Both the position numbers and the translations under genes were made by a program. The notes beneath the pieces are model-generated. The model saw nothing but the letters and a program-made list of their open reading frames with translations, had not been told where the DNA came from and ran no database searches. Source: Archaeoglobales archaeon (GTDB taxonomy: Archaea; Halobacteriota; Archaeoglobi; Archaeoglobales; Archaeoglobaceae). Taken from it: a stretch of 41,854 nt of DNA. Of this stretch, positions 25,494-33,532 are shown one piece after another; position 1 is the stretch's first letter; the number at the start of each line of letters is the position of its first letter. The stretch spans positions 1-41,854 of the forward strand of contig QMZE01000004.1 in the NCBI GenBank assembly GCA_003663025.1, written 5' to 3'.

Positions 25494-25507
25494 TATTTAA
25501 ATAGTTT
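25494..25507. promoter_or_regulatory. TATTTAAATAGTTT element (copy 4), upstream of 24736..25470
   Basis: About 24 bp upstream of a start codon without SD; overlaps the stop of the previous gene. Confidence 0.5.
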
Positions 25508-26141
25508 TTTCTTTTCTACATAAATTCCAAATTTTTCGCTGGAAGTCTGCTGCTTCTGGATAGTAAACTGAAGGAAAGTTTCTAAATATTAGCGTGCATC
25601 TCTCGTCTAGTTTCGTTGTATCTACTAATCTATGAATTATCGGATAGCAACCGCAAGTGTCTATTTTTATTAAGTCTGGATAGACGACTAGAGAGTTTCT
25701 GTTTACTAGTGGTTCTGGTATGTTAAACCTGTCTCTAAATTCTGATTTCACTAGTTCTATAAGTTCGGTGCCTTTAACCTGACTTAGAAGTTTCTCATAA
25801 AGAGTTCTTGCTGTTGAAGGCGATGGTCTCCTCTTCTCTATCTTGTTTATGTAATCTAATAAACTCATCTCTGTTGATGATTCTAACGCTGCACGAATTA
25901 CTGGTCTCGCTCTTCTAGTTGCTCTTTCCATGCCTTTATACATTTCTTCTGCTATCTTTCTCTTCTCTTCTGTTTTTGCTTTATCTTTCCAATAATAGAA
26001 GAAGGCTTTTACTAGCAAGTCGCTTACATTTGTTCCTTCCTCGTGCGCTGCCATTACTATCTCGTCTTTATGTTGCGGTATCAGTCTCATGCTTAACGTT
26101 GCTGATTTCTTTACTTCGGTATCTACTAGCGAGACACGCAT
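25497..26141 (-). CDS. Ribbon-helix-helix DNA-binding protein with long C-terminal domain
   Basis: ATLSMRLIPQHKDEIVMAAHEEGTNVSDLLVKAFFYYW RHH-like N-terminus; located next to the palindromic noncoding region. Confidence 0.65.
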   Translation of the reverse strand: MRVSLVDTEVKKSATLSMRLIPQHKDEIVMAAHEEGTNVSDLLVKAFFYYWKDKAKTEEKRKIAEEMYKGMERATRRARPVIRAALESSTEMSLLDYINKIEKRRPSPSTARTLYEKLLSQVKGTELIELVKSEFRDRFNIPEPLVNRNSLVVYPDLIKIDTCGCYPIIHRLVDTTKLDERCTLIFRNFPSVYYPEAADFQRKIWNLCRKEKTI

Positions 26142-26208
26142 GCTTTACCACCTCCTTTTTATATTATATATTATTACCATTTTTCCATTTTTTATTACCA
26201 AAATGTAG

Positions 26209-26232
26209 TGCAACGCAAAATTTTGCGTTGCA
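26209..26232. promoter_or_regulatory. Perfect 24-bp palindrome
   Basis: TGCAACGCAAAATTTTGCGTTGCA. Confidence 0.9.
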
Positions 26233-26240
26233 AATCACAG

Positions 26241-26271
26241 CCCTTTCCTTCCCCCGTTTTCCCCAAAACCC
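26241..26271 (-). other. Putative G-quadruplex motif
   Basis: Minus strand GGG-TTTT-GGGG-AAAAC-GGGGG-AAGGAAA-GGG fits G3+N1-7 x4. Confidence 0.7.
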
Positions 26272-26341
26272 ATTTTCCTTCCATTTTTAATGCATGCACG
26301 CTTAAAAATCATCCAACTATATATATATAAATATATAGGAA

Positions 26342-26391
26342 AAATATATAGGGAAGGGAAAAATATATATTTTTTCCTTCCCTATATATTT
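26342..26391. other. 50-bp near-perfect palindrome (one G:T mismatch pair)
   Basis: AAATATATAGGGAAGGGAAAAATATATATTTTTTCCTTCCCTATATATTT, centre 26366/26367. Confidence 0.85.
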
Positions 26392-26409
26392 CTTGTCTCT
26401 TTACGAGTC

Positions 26410-26697
26410 TCATTTCTGCCTGAAAAGTTGCTCTATTGCTCGCTTGATTCTCTTGTCTCTGGAAGTTTCTAGGAGAGTTTGGCGTATTGTTTCTATCGTT
26501 GATTCGGAGAGTTCTACTCTGTCCATTTCTGCTACTGTAGATTCTAGTTGTCTTATAGAACCATCAAGCTTCACTGCAAAATATAGCGCTATGAAGAATT
26601 CTGTTAAATCCATGTCTCTCATCACTGCTCCTGTTAGCACTTGCTTTATAGTTCCTATCGGTAGGTCAAGGAGATTTTGTTTCTTCATTCTCATCAA
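26410..26697 (-). CDS. Hypothetical helical protein
   Basis: 95-aa ORF ending next to the noncoding palindromic region. Confidence 0.6.
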   Translation of the reverse strand: MMRMKKQNLLDLPIGTIKQVLTGAVMRDMDLTEFFIALYFAVKLDGSIRQLESTVAEMDRVELSESTIETIRQTLLETSRDKRIKRAIEQLFRQK

Positions 26698-26812
26698 CTC
26701 CTATAGGTAGCGCTTCAATTAAATGAGGCACTGTTAGTTTGATTGCTAGTAGTAGTTTCTTTGCTTCTCTGAATTGGAAGTCGTCTATTTTCTCGCCTCC
26801 TACTCTTGCCAT
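26666..26812 (-). CDS. Hypothetical protein (48 aa)
   Basis: MARVGGEKIDDFQFREAKKLLLAIKLTVPHLIEALPIGVDENEETKSP*; SD GGAGGTGATAGCATG. Confidence 0.55.
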   Translation of the reverse strand: MARVGGEKIDDFQFREAKKLLLAIKLTVPHLIEALPIGVDENEETKSP

Positions 26813-26823
26813 GCTATCACCTC

Positions 26824-27051
26824 CTACCATATTGGTTCTCCACAATATATGCAGAACTGGCAGTCCTCTACATCTTTTAGAATCTCTTGGAGTTTCCTGC
26901 CTTTGCGTAATTCCTCTGCGATATATTCACTTACGCTTTCAGGTCCCATTCTTACGGCGTGCATTCCATTCGGACTTTCGGGACAGCTAGACATTTTCAT
27001 CGCCTCCACGCTATCATCTCTTCTAGCAATTGCTTTTCTCGCCTTGTCCAT
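26824..27051 (-). CDS. Hypothetical small protein with C-terminal CxxC (FCIYCGEP)
   Basis: 75-aa ORF, CQFCIYCGEPIW; true start may be the internal Met near 26997. Confidence 0.5.
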   Translation of the reverse strand: MDKARKAIARRDDSVEAMKMSSCPESPNGMHAVRMGPESVSEYIAEELRKGRKLQEILKDVEDCQFCIYCGEPIW

Positions 27052-27242
27052 CTATTTATGTAGATTCTCAGTATTTCCTCTACTCTCTTTCTTTTCCTAC
27101 CTCGCAATACTCTCCTTGCTAGAGAGAGCGCTGCGTATCTACAGAAAGCGCTTACGGTCATGCCTGTTCTGCTCGATGCTTCTTCCAGCAGTTGCTTCTC
27201 CACCTCATCTACATATACAGATATGGTTCTCATAGGCATCAC
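26997..27242 (-). CDS. Ribbon-helix-helix DNA-binding protein
   Basis: MRTISVYVDEVEKQLLEEASSRTGMTVSAFCRYAALSLARRV. Confidence 0.75.
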   Translation of the reverse strand: MMPMRTISVYVDEVEKQLLEEASSRTGMTVSAFCRYAALSLARRVLRGRKRKRVEEILRIYINRWTRREKQLLEEMIAWRR

Positions 27243-27517
27243 CTCCTTTCTTTTATTTTAGCGACCATGATTTCTTGACAATTCAAACACTGTGCGAAGG
27301 CTTTATCACTTCTTCCTATTCGGATGATTAGGAGTTTTGTGAAGGTTTCACAGAAAGGGCAGGTTTTTTGAATTATTTTTATTTTTGCGGGAAGGATTGT
27401 TCGGCAGTATGTGCATTCCGCTAGTGCTTTTTCTTTTTTCATGTCTATTAGGAAAATTCGTATTAGTTCCTTGTGTCCGCAGATGTTGCAGTTATGAAAA
27501 ATATATTTCTCAATCAT
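27239..27517 (-). CDS. Tandem zinc-ribbon protein
   Basis: Two 4-Cys units: CNICGHKELIRIF...CTYCRTILPAKIK and CPFCETFTKLLII...CLNCQEIMVAKIK. Confidence 0.75.
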   Translation of the reverse strand: MIEKYIFHNCNICGHKELIRIFLIDMKKEKALAECTYCRTILPAKIKIIQKTCPFCETFTKLLIIRIGRSDKAFAQCLNCQEIMVAKIKERR

Positions 27518-27995
27518 TCAGCATCACCTTTATCGCGTAGTTTATGAAATCGTTTTTGTCGCCTTCTATTTTGTCTAGGTATTTCTTGTATGTTTGAAGT
27601 TCAAATGTAGCATCGTAGTTACGTTTTCTGTCTATTACTCGGCTGAATAGGATGTTTGCTTTTTGCCAAGGTATGCCTCTTTCTATTCTTCGTCTGTTTA
27701 TGTCAAAGCGGTGATGGTCGTCGCCTAAGAGGAATTGGTAGAGATTCTTTGTTTTGTCGTCTAAGAGTTCTCCGTGTGCTATGAACCAGAAGTGCATGCC
27801 TCGCTCTGTTTGGAAGTAGCGGTAATCTATTAAAGTGAAACCTAGCGACGAGAGGATTGCTTTTCTTGTTTTGACGAAGAGGTCTATTTCTTCTTCGTTT
27901 AGGTGGCAGTCTATGTCAATCTTGAATGTCTGCGTTGCTTTCTTTTTCGGCTCGTAATAAATTACGTCTTTCCAGGAAGAGCACATAGCCTCCAC
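27510..27995 (-). CDS. Archaeo-eukaryotic primase (AEP)-like protein
   Basis: FKIDIDCH (hhhDhD), TERGMHFWFIAHG (GxHxxF), HHRFDINRRRIERG (hD with basic residues). Confidence 0.5.
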   Translation of the reverse strand: MEAMCSSWKDVIYYEPKKKATQTFKIDIDCHLNEEEIDLFVKTRKAILSSLGFTLIDYRYFQTERGMHFWFIAHGELLDDKTKNLYQFLLGDDHHRFDINRRRIERGIPWQKANILFSRVIDRKRNYDATFELQTYKKYLDKIEGDKNDFINYAIKVMLND

Positions 27996-28215
27996 TCACC
28001 TTTATTGATTTTCTTGCTTTATACGGTTCCTCTTCTAATTCTACGAAGTCAGCCTTGAAAGGCAAGAAGATTATTCTGTCTGCTGGTTCTTCTATTGCTA
28101 CATATATTGGTTCTGACGATAATCTCCTGAAACAGTGAGGACAGCGTGTCCAGTGGCAGTAAAAACCCGTGTCTATTTTTCTACCGCACGCTGCACAGTA
28201 GTATTCTACAGCCAT
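27916..28215 (-). CDS. Zinc-ribbon protein
   Basis: CAACGRKIDTGFYCHWTRCPHCFRRL. Confidence 0.65.
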   Translation of the reverse strand: MAVEYYCAACGRKIDTGFYCHWTRCPHCFRRLSSEPIYVAIEEPADRIIFLPFKADFVELEEEPYKARKSIKVSGGYVLFLERRNLLRAEKESNADIQD

Positions 28216-28511
28216 TTAAAACTCACCTTTCTAGGTTTCTTCAGGAAAATTATGTAGCATATTTCGTTTCTGTCTATGCCTAATTCTTCGCAGTATTTTT
28301 TGCCTTCTTCTATGCTTATAAAGGATTTTGTTCTTCTGTAAATCGCGTAGTTTGGTGTCCAGCGCTTTACTTCTGCTTCGTATAAATTACCATCTATTAT
28401 TATGTTTTTGCGAGCAAATCTGATTTTTCTTATTATTGCTCTTTGTCCTCTCTTAATTCTTTCAACTTCCCACTTTGCCAATTCCTGAGAGTGTAAGATA
28501 TCGGATGACAT
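28206..28511 (-). CDS. Hypothetical protein
   Basis: 101-aa ORF in the replication block. Confidence 0.6.
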   Translation of the reverse strand: MSSDILHSQELAKWEVERIKRGQRAIIRKIRFARKNIIIDGNLYEAEVKRWTPNYAIYRRTKSFISIEEGKKYCEELGIDRNEICYIIFLKKPRKVSFKWL

Positions 28512-28558
28512 AGTCCATCAACATTTTTACATATTCTGTTTTTTCTTCTTCGTATAGT

Positions 28559-29425
28559 TTATTCAACAATTCTAGCAAATTGCTCCCAATCAAAATATTC
28601 ATTTATATCAAACCTCCAGTTGTAGTGTCTTTCTCTGTGAGTTCCTCTTCCTCTGACAAATTCGCCAAATACTTCTGCTCGCGCTGTTCTTGCTTTAAAG
28701 TCTATTGTTGCTGGTTCGCTGCTTACTCTGAAGAATACTCCTGTTTTGATTGGTTTGCCTGTTTCTCTTGCTATTTTTGCTTTCTTTGGTGATTGCTTTA
28801 TCATTAAGCCTTCTGCTATCGTGCGAGCGTGAGATAGGCTATGATACCACGTGAAAACTGGCGAGAATTCGTCTATCATGTATCTTTTGAAGGCTTCGTA
28901 TAGTTTATCTACGAGGGTATCTACGCATTTCCTGTTGCATTCTTGAACTCTAACTGTTATTTTAACTTCGCCTTCTAAATTTCTTGCTGGGTCTGGTTCT
29001 CTTGGCGAGGTTTCGAATGTGTAGTTTACGGTTATTTCTAATGTTGTGTATAATTTCGTATCCACTTGGTATTTCTTTTCTGCTGGTAAGTAATAGATGT
29101 CTTTACCTGTTTCTTCATCTATATCTATAAATTCTCTCTTGTATTTGCTTGCTTCTTCTATGCACTTTTTGTATTTTTCTTCTCTTTGCTTTTCTGCTTC
29201 TTTTAATGTTTCTTCTGCTTTCTTTTTGTAGTGTTCTGATTTCTCTTTGTCCTTGTTCTCGTAGAACGCTGACCAACGGAGATATGCTAGATAACGGTAG
29301 TATTTGTGAGGAAATAACTCTCTTATGTCTTTCTCTTTTATTTTTTCGCATTCCTTCACAGCCCATTCGTATAGACTCATTTTAAAAGTCAAATAATGTT
29401 GATTGTTTTCTTCCTGCACTATCAA
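28559..29425 (-). CDS. Hypothetical protein next to the polymerase (true start probably at MSLYEWAVK)
   Basis: 288-aa ORF, charged helical N-terminus then alpha/beta region; no motif recognised. Confidence 0.7.
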   Translation of the reverse strand: MIVQEENNQHYLTFKMSLYEWAVKECEKIKEKDIRELFPHKYYRYLAYLRWSAFYENKDKEKSEHYKKKAEETLKEAEKQREEKYKKCIEEASKYKREFIDIDEETGKDIYYLPAEKKYQVDTKLYTTLEITVNYTFETSPREPDPARNLEGEVKITVRVQECNRKCVDTLVDKLYEAFKRYMIDEFSPVFTWYHSLSHARTIAEGLMIKQSPKKAKIARETGKPIKTGVFFRVSSEPATIDFKARTARAEVFGEFVRGRGTHRERHYNWRFDINEYFDWEQFARIVE

Positions 29426-31226
29426 TTCCTACTGCGTCTAGAATTCGTTGGATTTTTGTCATTATGTATTCTCTCATTTTTCTGTAGTCTATCTCGTCTT
29501 TGATTTCTTCGTCTTCCGCATAGTATTTTATGCCTTTCTTTGTGTGAATGTATTTGACTCTTCGGATGCCTCTCTTTATCATTTCCATTAATTTCTCGTC
29601 TTCGTAAGTGTCTTTGTTTAGGTTGAACGGAATTGCTAGTTCTTCTTTCGTGAAACGTGTTAGGTTTATGTTGCTTATGTAGTCTATCACATTTCTGTCG
29701 TAGAGGATGGTTTCTATTAGTTCGTAGAGGATTTTTCTTACTGCTTCTGATGTGTCGTTTCTTCTCAGTTCAACGCCTTTATATGTTATTCTGTTGTCTT
29801 TTGTTAAGCCGAAGTATCTCGCTTTCGCTAGTATTACTATTTTCTTGAAGTATTCGTCAAATTCTATTTTAAAGCCTTTTACGCCATATTTGCTGTAGTA
29901 GTATTCATTTACTTTGTTCTCTAAATGCTCTTTTAGTTCTTCTGGCTCGTCTGTTATGACGAATACTGAGTCTGTGTGAGCATATACGCATCTGCTATCA
30001 ATCAGTTGACTTAAGCCTTCTCTTGCTAGTGCGGTTATTCTTTCTGCTACCGAAGGATTGAATAATCTGAAGGATGGGTTTGCACAGACGCCATAGACTG
30101 CATTTATTATGCCTTTTACTACTTGTCTTTTTCTGTCTGCTTCTTCCCATTCTGGTGTGCCTTTCTCGTAACTATTTCTTATTTTTGTCCAGCGCTCTTT
30201 CTCCTTCATTAAGTATGTAACTAGCGAGGGTAAGAAGTCTTTTCCTTCTGGCGAGATTTTGAAGTTCATTATTATCGTCGGGTAGAAGGAAGCAAAGTCG
30301 TATGCTGCAACATTTCTATAAACTCCTTTCCTTGCTAGAACAATTGCTCCTTCGTATTTCTTCTTTTCGCCTTTATAGGTTGGCAAGACTTTACCCATTT
30401 CTCTTGCTCTTCTTAGTGCTATTGTGTCTATTATTCGCATGTTTGAGAAGACAAAGTTGTAGTCTGGAAGTCCTACATAGTGCTTTATTTCTGTTGCGAA
30501 TTTTAGTAAGCCTAGTTTTTCGTCTAGTTTTTTGAGGTTTAGGACATCCAAAGCGTTGTATTCTGCGCAGACTGAGTCTGACATCTCGTCTGAGTATTTC
30601 CCCCAGGGTTCTATGCCTAGCTCTCTTTGACAGACTATTTTTAAGTTGTATGTTGTATGCGGTTTAATTTTCTGATACATTTTGTATGCGTCAAAGAATG
30701 TGAAAGGCGGATGAAGGAAGTAATCACTTGCTTTCTTCAACATAGAAGCGTCAAAATCTATAAACCAGGAAACCATAACGTCTGGGTCTTTTTCTTTTAT
30801 GAATTTCACGAAATCGTAGATGTTGTCTGTTTGGTAGAGTTCTTCACACCAGCAACCTATTAATCTTATCTTTCCGTCTGAATATGCTTCTACATCTACA
30901 TAGGCTGGCTTGAGTGGTATGTTATCAGGAGAGCAACCTTCTAAGTTTTCGTTGAAATAGGCTTTTATGTTTCTGTCTATCATGAATCTTAAAGTGAACG
31001 GAATATCGTCTTCGCATGTTCTTTCACTTCTTATTGAGTAGATTTCACCTCTCTCAACATATTTCTTGTAACATTTTCTGCCGTCTATTGTTTCGTGTCT
31101 GCCCCTACCTAGAATGTATAAGTATCTTCTATATGGGTAGAAGAAAGTCTTTTTCTCTTCGTGAGTTTTTCCTACCAGCATTATCTCATCTTCTAAACCG
31201 TATATCGCTGTTAGCAGGTATTTCAT
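29382..31226 (-). CDS. polB: Family B DNA polymerase with 3'-5' exonuclease
   Basis: Exo I YVDVEA, Exo II FIDFD, Exo III YNALD, motif A YDFASFYPTIIMNF, motif B KGIINAVYG, motif C YAHTDSVFV, C-terminal QSTLFDF (PIP-box-like). Confidence 0.95.
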   Translation of the reverse strand: MKYLLTAIYGLEDEIMLVGKTHEEKKTFFYPYRRYLYILGRGRHETIDGRKCYKKYVERGEIYSIRSERTCEDDIPFTLRFMIDRNIKAYFNENLEGCSPDNIPLKPAYVDVEAYSDGKIRLIGCWCEELYQTDNIYDFVKFIKEKDPDVMVSWFIDFDASMLKKASDYFLHPPFTFFDAYKMYQKIKPHTTYNLKIVCQRELGIEPWGKYSDEMSDSVCAEYNALDVLNLKKLDEKLGLLKFATEIKHYVGLPDYNFVFSNMRIIDTIALRRAREMGKVLPTYKGEKKKYEGAIVLARKGVYRNVAAYDFASFYPTIIMNFKISPEGKDFLPSLVTYLMKEKERWTKIRNSYEKGTPEWEEADRKRQVVKGIINAVYGVCANPSFRLFNPSVAERITALAREGLSQLIDSRCVYAHTDSVFVITDEPEELKEHLENKVNEYYYSKYGVKGFKIEFDEYFKKIVILAKARYFGLTKDNRITYKGVELRRNDTSEAVRKILYELIETILYDRNVIDYISNINLTRFTKEELAIPFNLNKDTYEDEKLMEMIKRGIRRVKYIHTKKGIKYYAEDEEIKDEIDYRKMREYIMTKIQRILDAVGIDSAGRKQSTLFDF

Positions 31227-31353
31227 CTCCTATCACCTCCACTAACATCAGAACTGCGCTCTCATACTTCTCCGAGAAGTAGTTTATTGCTGAGACTATA
31301 TCTTCAAATTCTCCTTCTTCCTCAATTAGAATTCTCGCTCTTACTAGCTTCAT
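31186..31353 (-). CDS. Hypothetical protein (55 aa)
   Basis: MKLVRARILIEEEGEFEDIVSAINYFSEKYESAVLMLVEVIGDEIPANSDIRFRR*. Confidence 0.55.
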   Translation of the reverse strand: MKLVRARILIEEEGEFEDIVSAINYFSEKYESAVLMLVEVIGDEIPANSDIRFRR

Positions 31354-32182
31354 TTCTCACTATTTTGAAATCTACTCCCTCTAGCGTTTGCTGATTAAAA
31401 CCGACTTTTCTCTTTATCACTTCTAGCCATGTGTCGTCAAGTTCTATTCCGACGCCACTCCTGCTTTTGTTTTTACATGCTAATAGAGTTGTTCCAGTGC
31501 CTAGGAAGGGGTCTAATACTCTTTCGTATCTGTATGAGTAGATTTCAATTAGGGTTTCTGGTAGAATTAGCGGATACATGGCTCTGTGCTTCTTTAGTCC
31601 TACATTCTCTTTCTTTTTGTAGAAAGCGTCTGCTGATGCTGTTGGCATTTGCCAAACGTCTGCAAAGAACTTCTTGTCTAGTGTGATTGGTTCGCCTTTT
31701 TCTTTCGGTTTCTTTAGCTTGCCTTTTACTAGAACGAATATGTATTCGTGAACTGCGTCAAACTTTAGGTAGAACGGATAGTTGTGCTTTATGAAGTTGC
31801 CCGATGCCTTTCTTGTTGCTATTCCGAACGGCTTGAGCCAGATTATGTCTGCTTCTAAGTTGAAGTATTTTAGAGAGATGTTTAGCAAGTCTAAGCCTAC
31901 TAGCCATTTCTTTCCTCTGCTTATGTAGATTAGCGGAACGTTTAGACAGAAGCATCTGCCGTATCTTAGTTTCTTGTAGATTAGGTGAATTATTCTGTCC
32001 ATTTTGTCTAGGTAGTCTTCGTAGGATTTCCATTTCATCTCGCCACGCATATCGTAGTATGGCGGAGAAGTTACGCATAGATGGAAGTATTCGTCTTCAA
32101 ATGTTTCTAAGACCTCTTCCGCGTCGCCGATATATACGGACAACTCAATCTTTTTCTGCATTTCTTGCATTCCCACCCCCAT
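31322..32182 (-). CDS. Site-specific DNA methyltransferase (N4-cytosine/N6-adenine type)
   Basis: CVTSPPYYDMRG (motif IV TSPPY) and VLDPFLGTGTTLLACKNKSRSGVGIELD (motif I). Confidence 0.9.
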   Translation of the reverse strand: MGVGMQEMQKKIELSVYIGDAEEVLETFEDEYFHLCVTSPPYYDMRGEMKWKSYEDYLDKMDRIIHLIYKKLRYGRCFCLNVPLIYISRGKKWLVGLDLLNISLKYFNLEADIIWLKPFGIATRKASGNFIKHNYPFYLKFDAVHEYIFVLVKGKLKKPKEKGEPITLDKKFFADVWQMPTASADAFYKKKENVGLKKHRAMYPLILPETLIEIYSYRYERVLDPFLGTGTTLLACKNKSRSGVGIELDDTWLEVIKRKVGFNQQTLEGVDFKIVRNEASKSENSN

Positions 32183-32577
32183 TTAGGTTTTCTCTCGTCT
32201 TTTATTAGTGCTAATATTGCTTGGTCTGATAATGGTTCTTCTAGCGAGAACTCGTTAATATTGCTTGCTATCATAACTAATCTGCCTCTATCTCTATCAC
32301 ACATATTCATGTATATGCCTAATTGTATTAGATATATGAGTTGAGGTTTCTTGCCTGTTTTGATTTCAACGACTTCTTCGTCGTTGATAGCGTCTACTCT
32401 GCCTAATAGAAGATAATTATCATAAACCTTATGAACATCTTTTTCCACTTCGTAGCCGTTTTTCTTTAGTCTGCTACAATATGCTTCGTGAACTAGCTCG
32501 CCCATACGAAACCTTCCGAATTCAAAGTCTGGACATCTTATTATTTCTGTCACGTATTTTATGGTTTTCTTATTCAA
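32107..32577 (-). CDS. Cas4-like PD-(D/E)XK nuclease with Fe-S cysteines
   Basis: GRVDAINDEEVVEIKTGK (D...ExK), N-terminal RCP, C-terminal CKKCRKRLSCPY. Confidence 0.8.
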   Translation of the reverse strand: MNKKTIKYVTEIIRCPDFEFGRFRMGELVHEAYCSRLKKNGYEVEKDVHKVYDNYLLLGRVDAINDEEVVEIKTGKKPQLIYLIQLGIYMNMCDRDRGRLVMIASNINEFSLEEPLSDQAILALIKDERKPKWGWECKKCRKRLSCPYISATRKRS

Positions 32578-32770
32578 TATCTTTCACCTCGCCTGTTTCA
32601 ATAAACAGGTAAGACTTTGATACTCTGCCACATCTCAAGCACATAAAGTATAATATACAGACCGTGTTGTCGTAATCCGTTATGTAAAAGTGTCCTGCTG
32701 GAGAATGTAGAGAATAACCGCATTTCTTGCATCTCCTCTCAAGCACTGTTCTAGTTAAATCTATCTTCAT
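32570..32770 (-). CDS. Zinc-ribbon protein
   Basis: CKKCGYSLHSPAG...CLRCGRV. Confidence 0.7.
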   Translation of the reverse strand: MKIDLTRTVLERRCKKCGYSLHSPAGHFYITDYDNTVCILYFMCLRCGRVSKSYLFIETGEVKDIE

Positions 32771-32776
32771 GCTGTA

Positions 32777-33139
32777 TTACAAAAACCTTCTTAGTCCTTC
32801 TGCAGTGAAGTAAAAGAAGAGCCTGTCTCCCTTTCTCTCTATTTTTATGTCTTCGCACTCTAAGCGCTCTGCTGCTCTTTGCACGGCAGAGATACAAGTC
32901 TCGTAAGGCAAATACTTCTTTAACGAACCTAGTGTCGCAATCTCTCTAATCGTTCGTTTTCCAAGAGTAATACCGTATATTGCGAGAAAACCACTTCTAT
33001 ATAGAAGTATTCCTCGTTCGCGTCCTTCAACCAATTCTTGAAGTTTATCACGCTTCTCTTCAATCATCTCTTGCAGTCTCCACTCCAGTAGTCTCGTCAT
33101 TAGCTCGTAATTCCAATTCATTTCTATTGCTTCTCTCAT
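32777..33139 (-). CDS. Hypothetical, possibly winged-helix protein
   Basis: TIREIATLGSLKKYLPYETCISAVQRAAERLECEDIKIERKGDRLFFYF. Confidence 0.5.
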   Translation of the reverse strand: MREAIEMNWNYELMTRLLEWRLQEMIEEKRDKLQELVEGRERGILLYRSGFLAIYGITLGKRTIREIATLGSLKKYLPYETCISAVQRAAERLECEDIKIERKGDRLFFYFTAEGLRRFL

Positions 33140-33145
33140 AGCACC

Positions 33146-33532
33146 TCACTCTACCCATTCATTAATTAACTGCGCTATCTGCTTTGCAGTGTCTCTGTCT
33201 ATAAAGACGGTTAGAATTGAGTTCTCGCCTTCGATTGCTACGTGAAGCAACTCACAGCCGAAAAGTAACGAGAGTTTATGGTTGCACCGAGGGTCTGAAC
33301 AGGCGCAGGAAAATACTCGTTTCTCAGGAGAGCACTCAAATATTGCCACTTTCCTGCGTCCGTCTGCATCTACTAAGTGAGGACAGTCTCGCGCTATAAT
33401 CCACTCTCTTTCTTCTCCTCCGATAATGTTTCTCCTGCATCGTATTCGTTCGCCACAGAAAGGACACTCTGCTTCGTAATACTCGTATGTTTCATCAAAT
33501 ATTAGTTCTAAATTTCTTTCTTCTCTCATCAA
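33146..33532 (-). CDS. Zinc-binding protein
   Basis: CPFCGERIRCRR...CPHL...CACSDPRC. Confidence 0.65.
   Translation of the reverse strand: MMREERNLELIFDETYEYYEAECPFCGERIRCRRNIIGGEEREWIIARDCPHLVDADGRRKVAIFECSPEKRVFSCACSDPRCNHKLSLLFGCELLHVAIEGENSILTVFIDRDTAKQIAQLINEWVE

Noticed and set aside
1740-32078. Out-of-frame minus ORFs inside larger genes (1740..1922, 4183..4380, 4801..5046, 5520..5822, 7052..7333, 7627..7932, 9087..9383, 13747..13947, 14438..14644, 14681..14878, 29115..29366, 31758..32078)
   Set aside because: Arg/Asn/Lys-rich shadow translations fully inside motif-bearing genes.
32107-32577. Cas4 as evidence of a CRISPR-Cas locus
   Set aside because: No Cas1/Cas2, effector or repeat array in the window; stand-alone Cas4-like nucleases are common in archaeal viruses.
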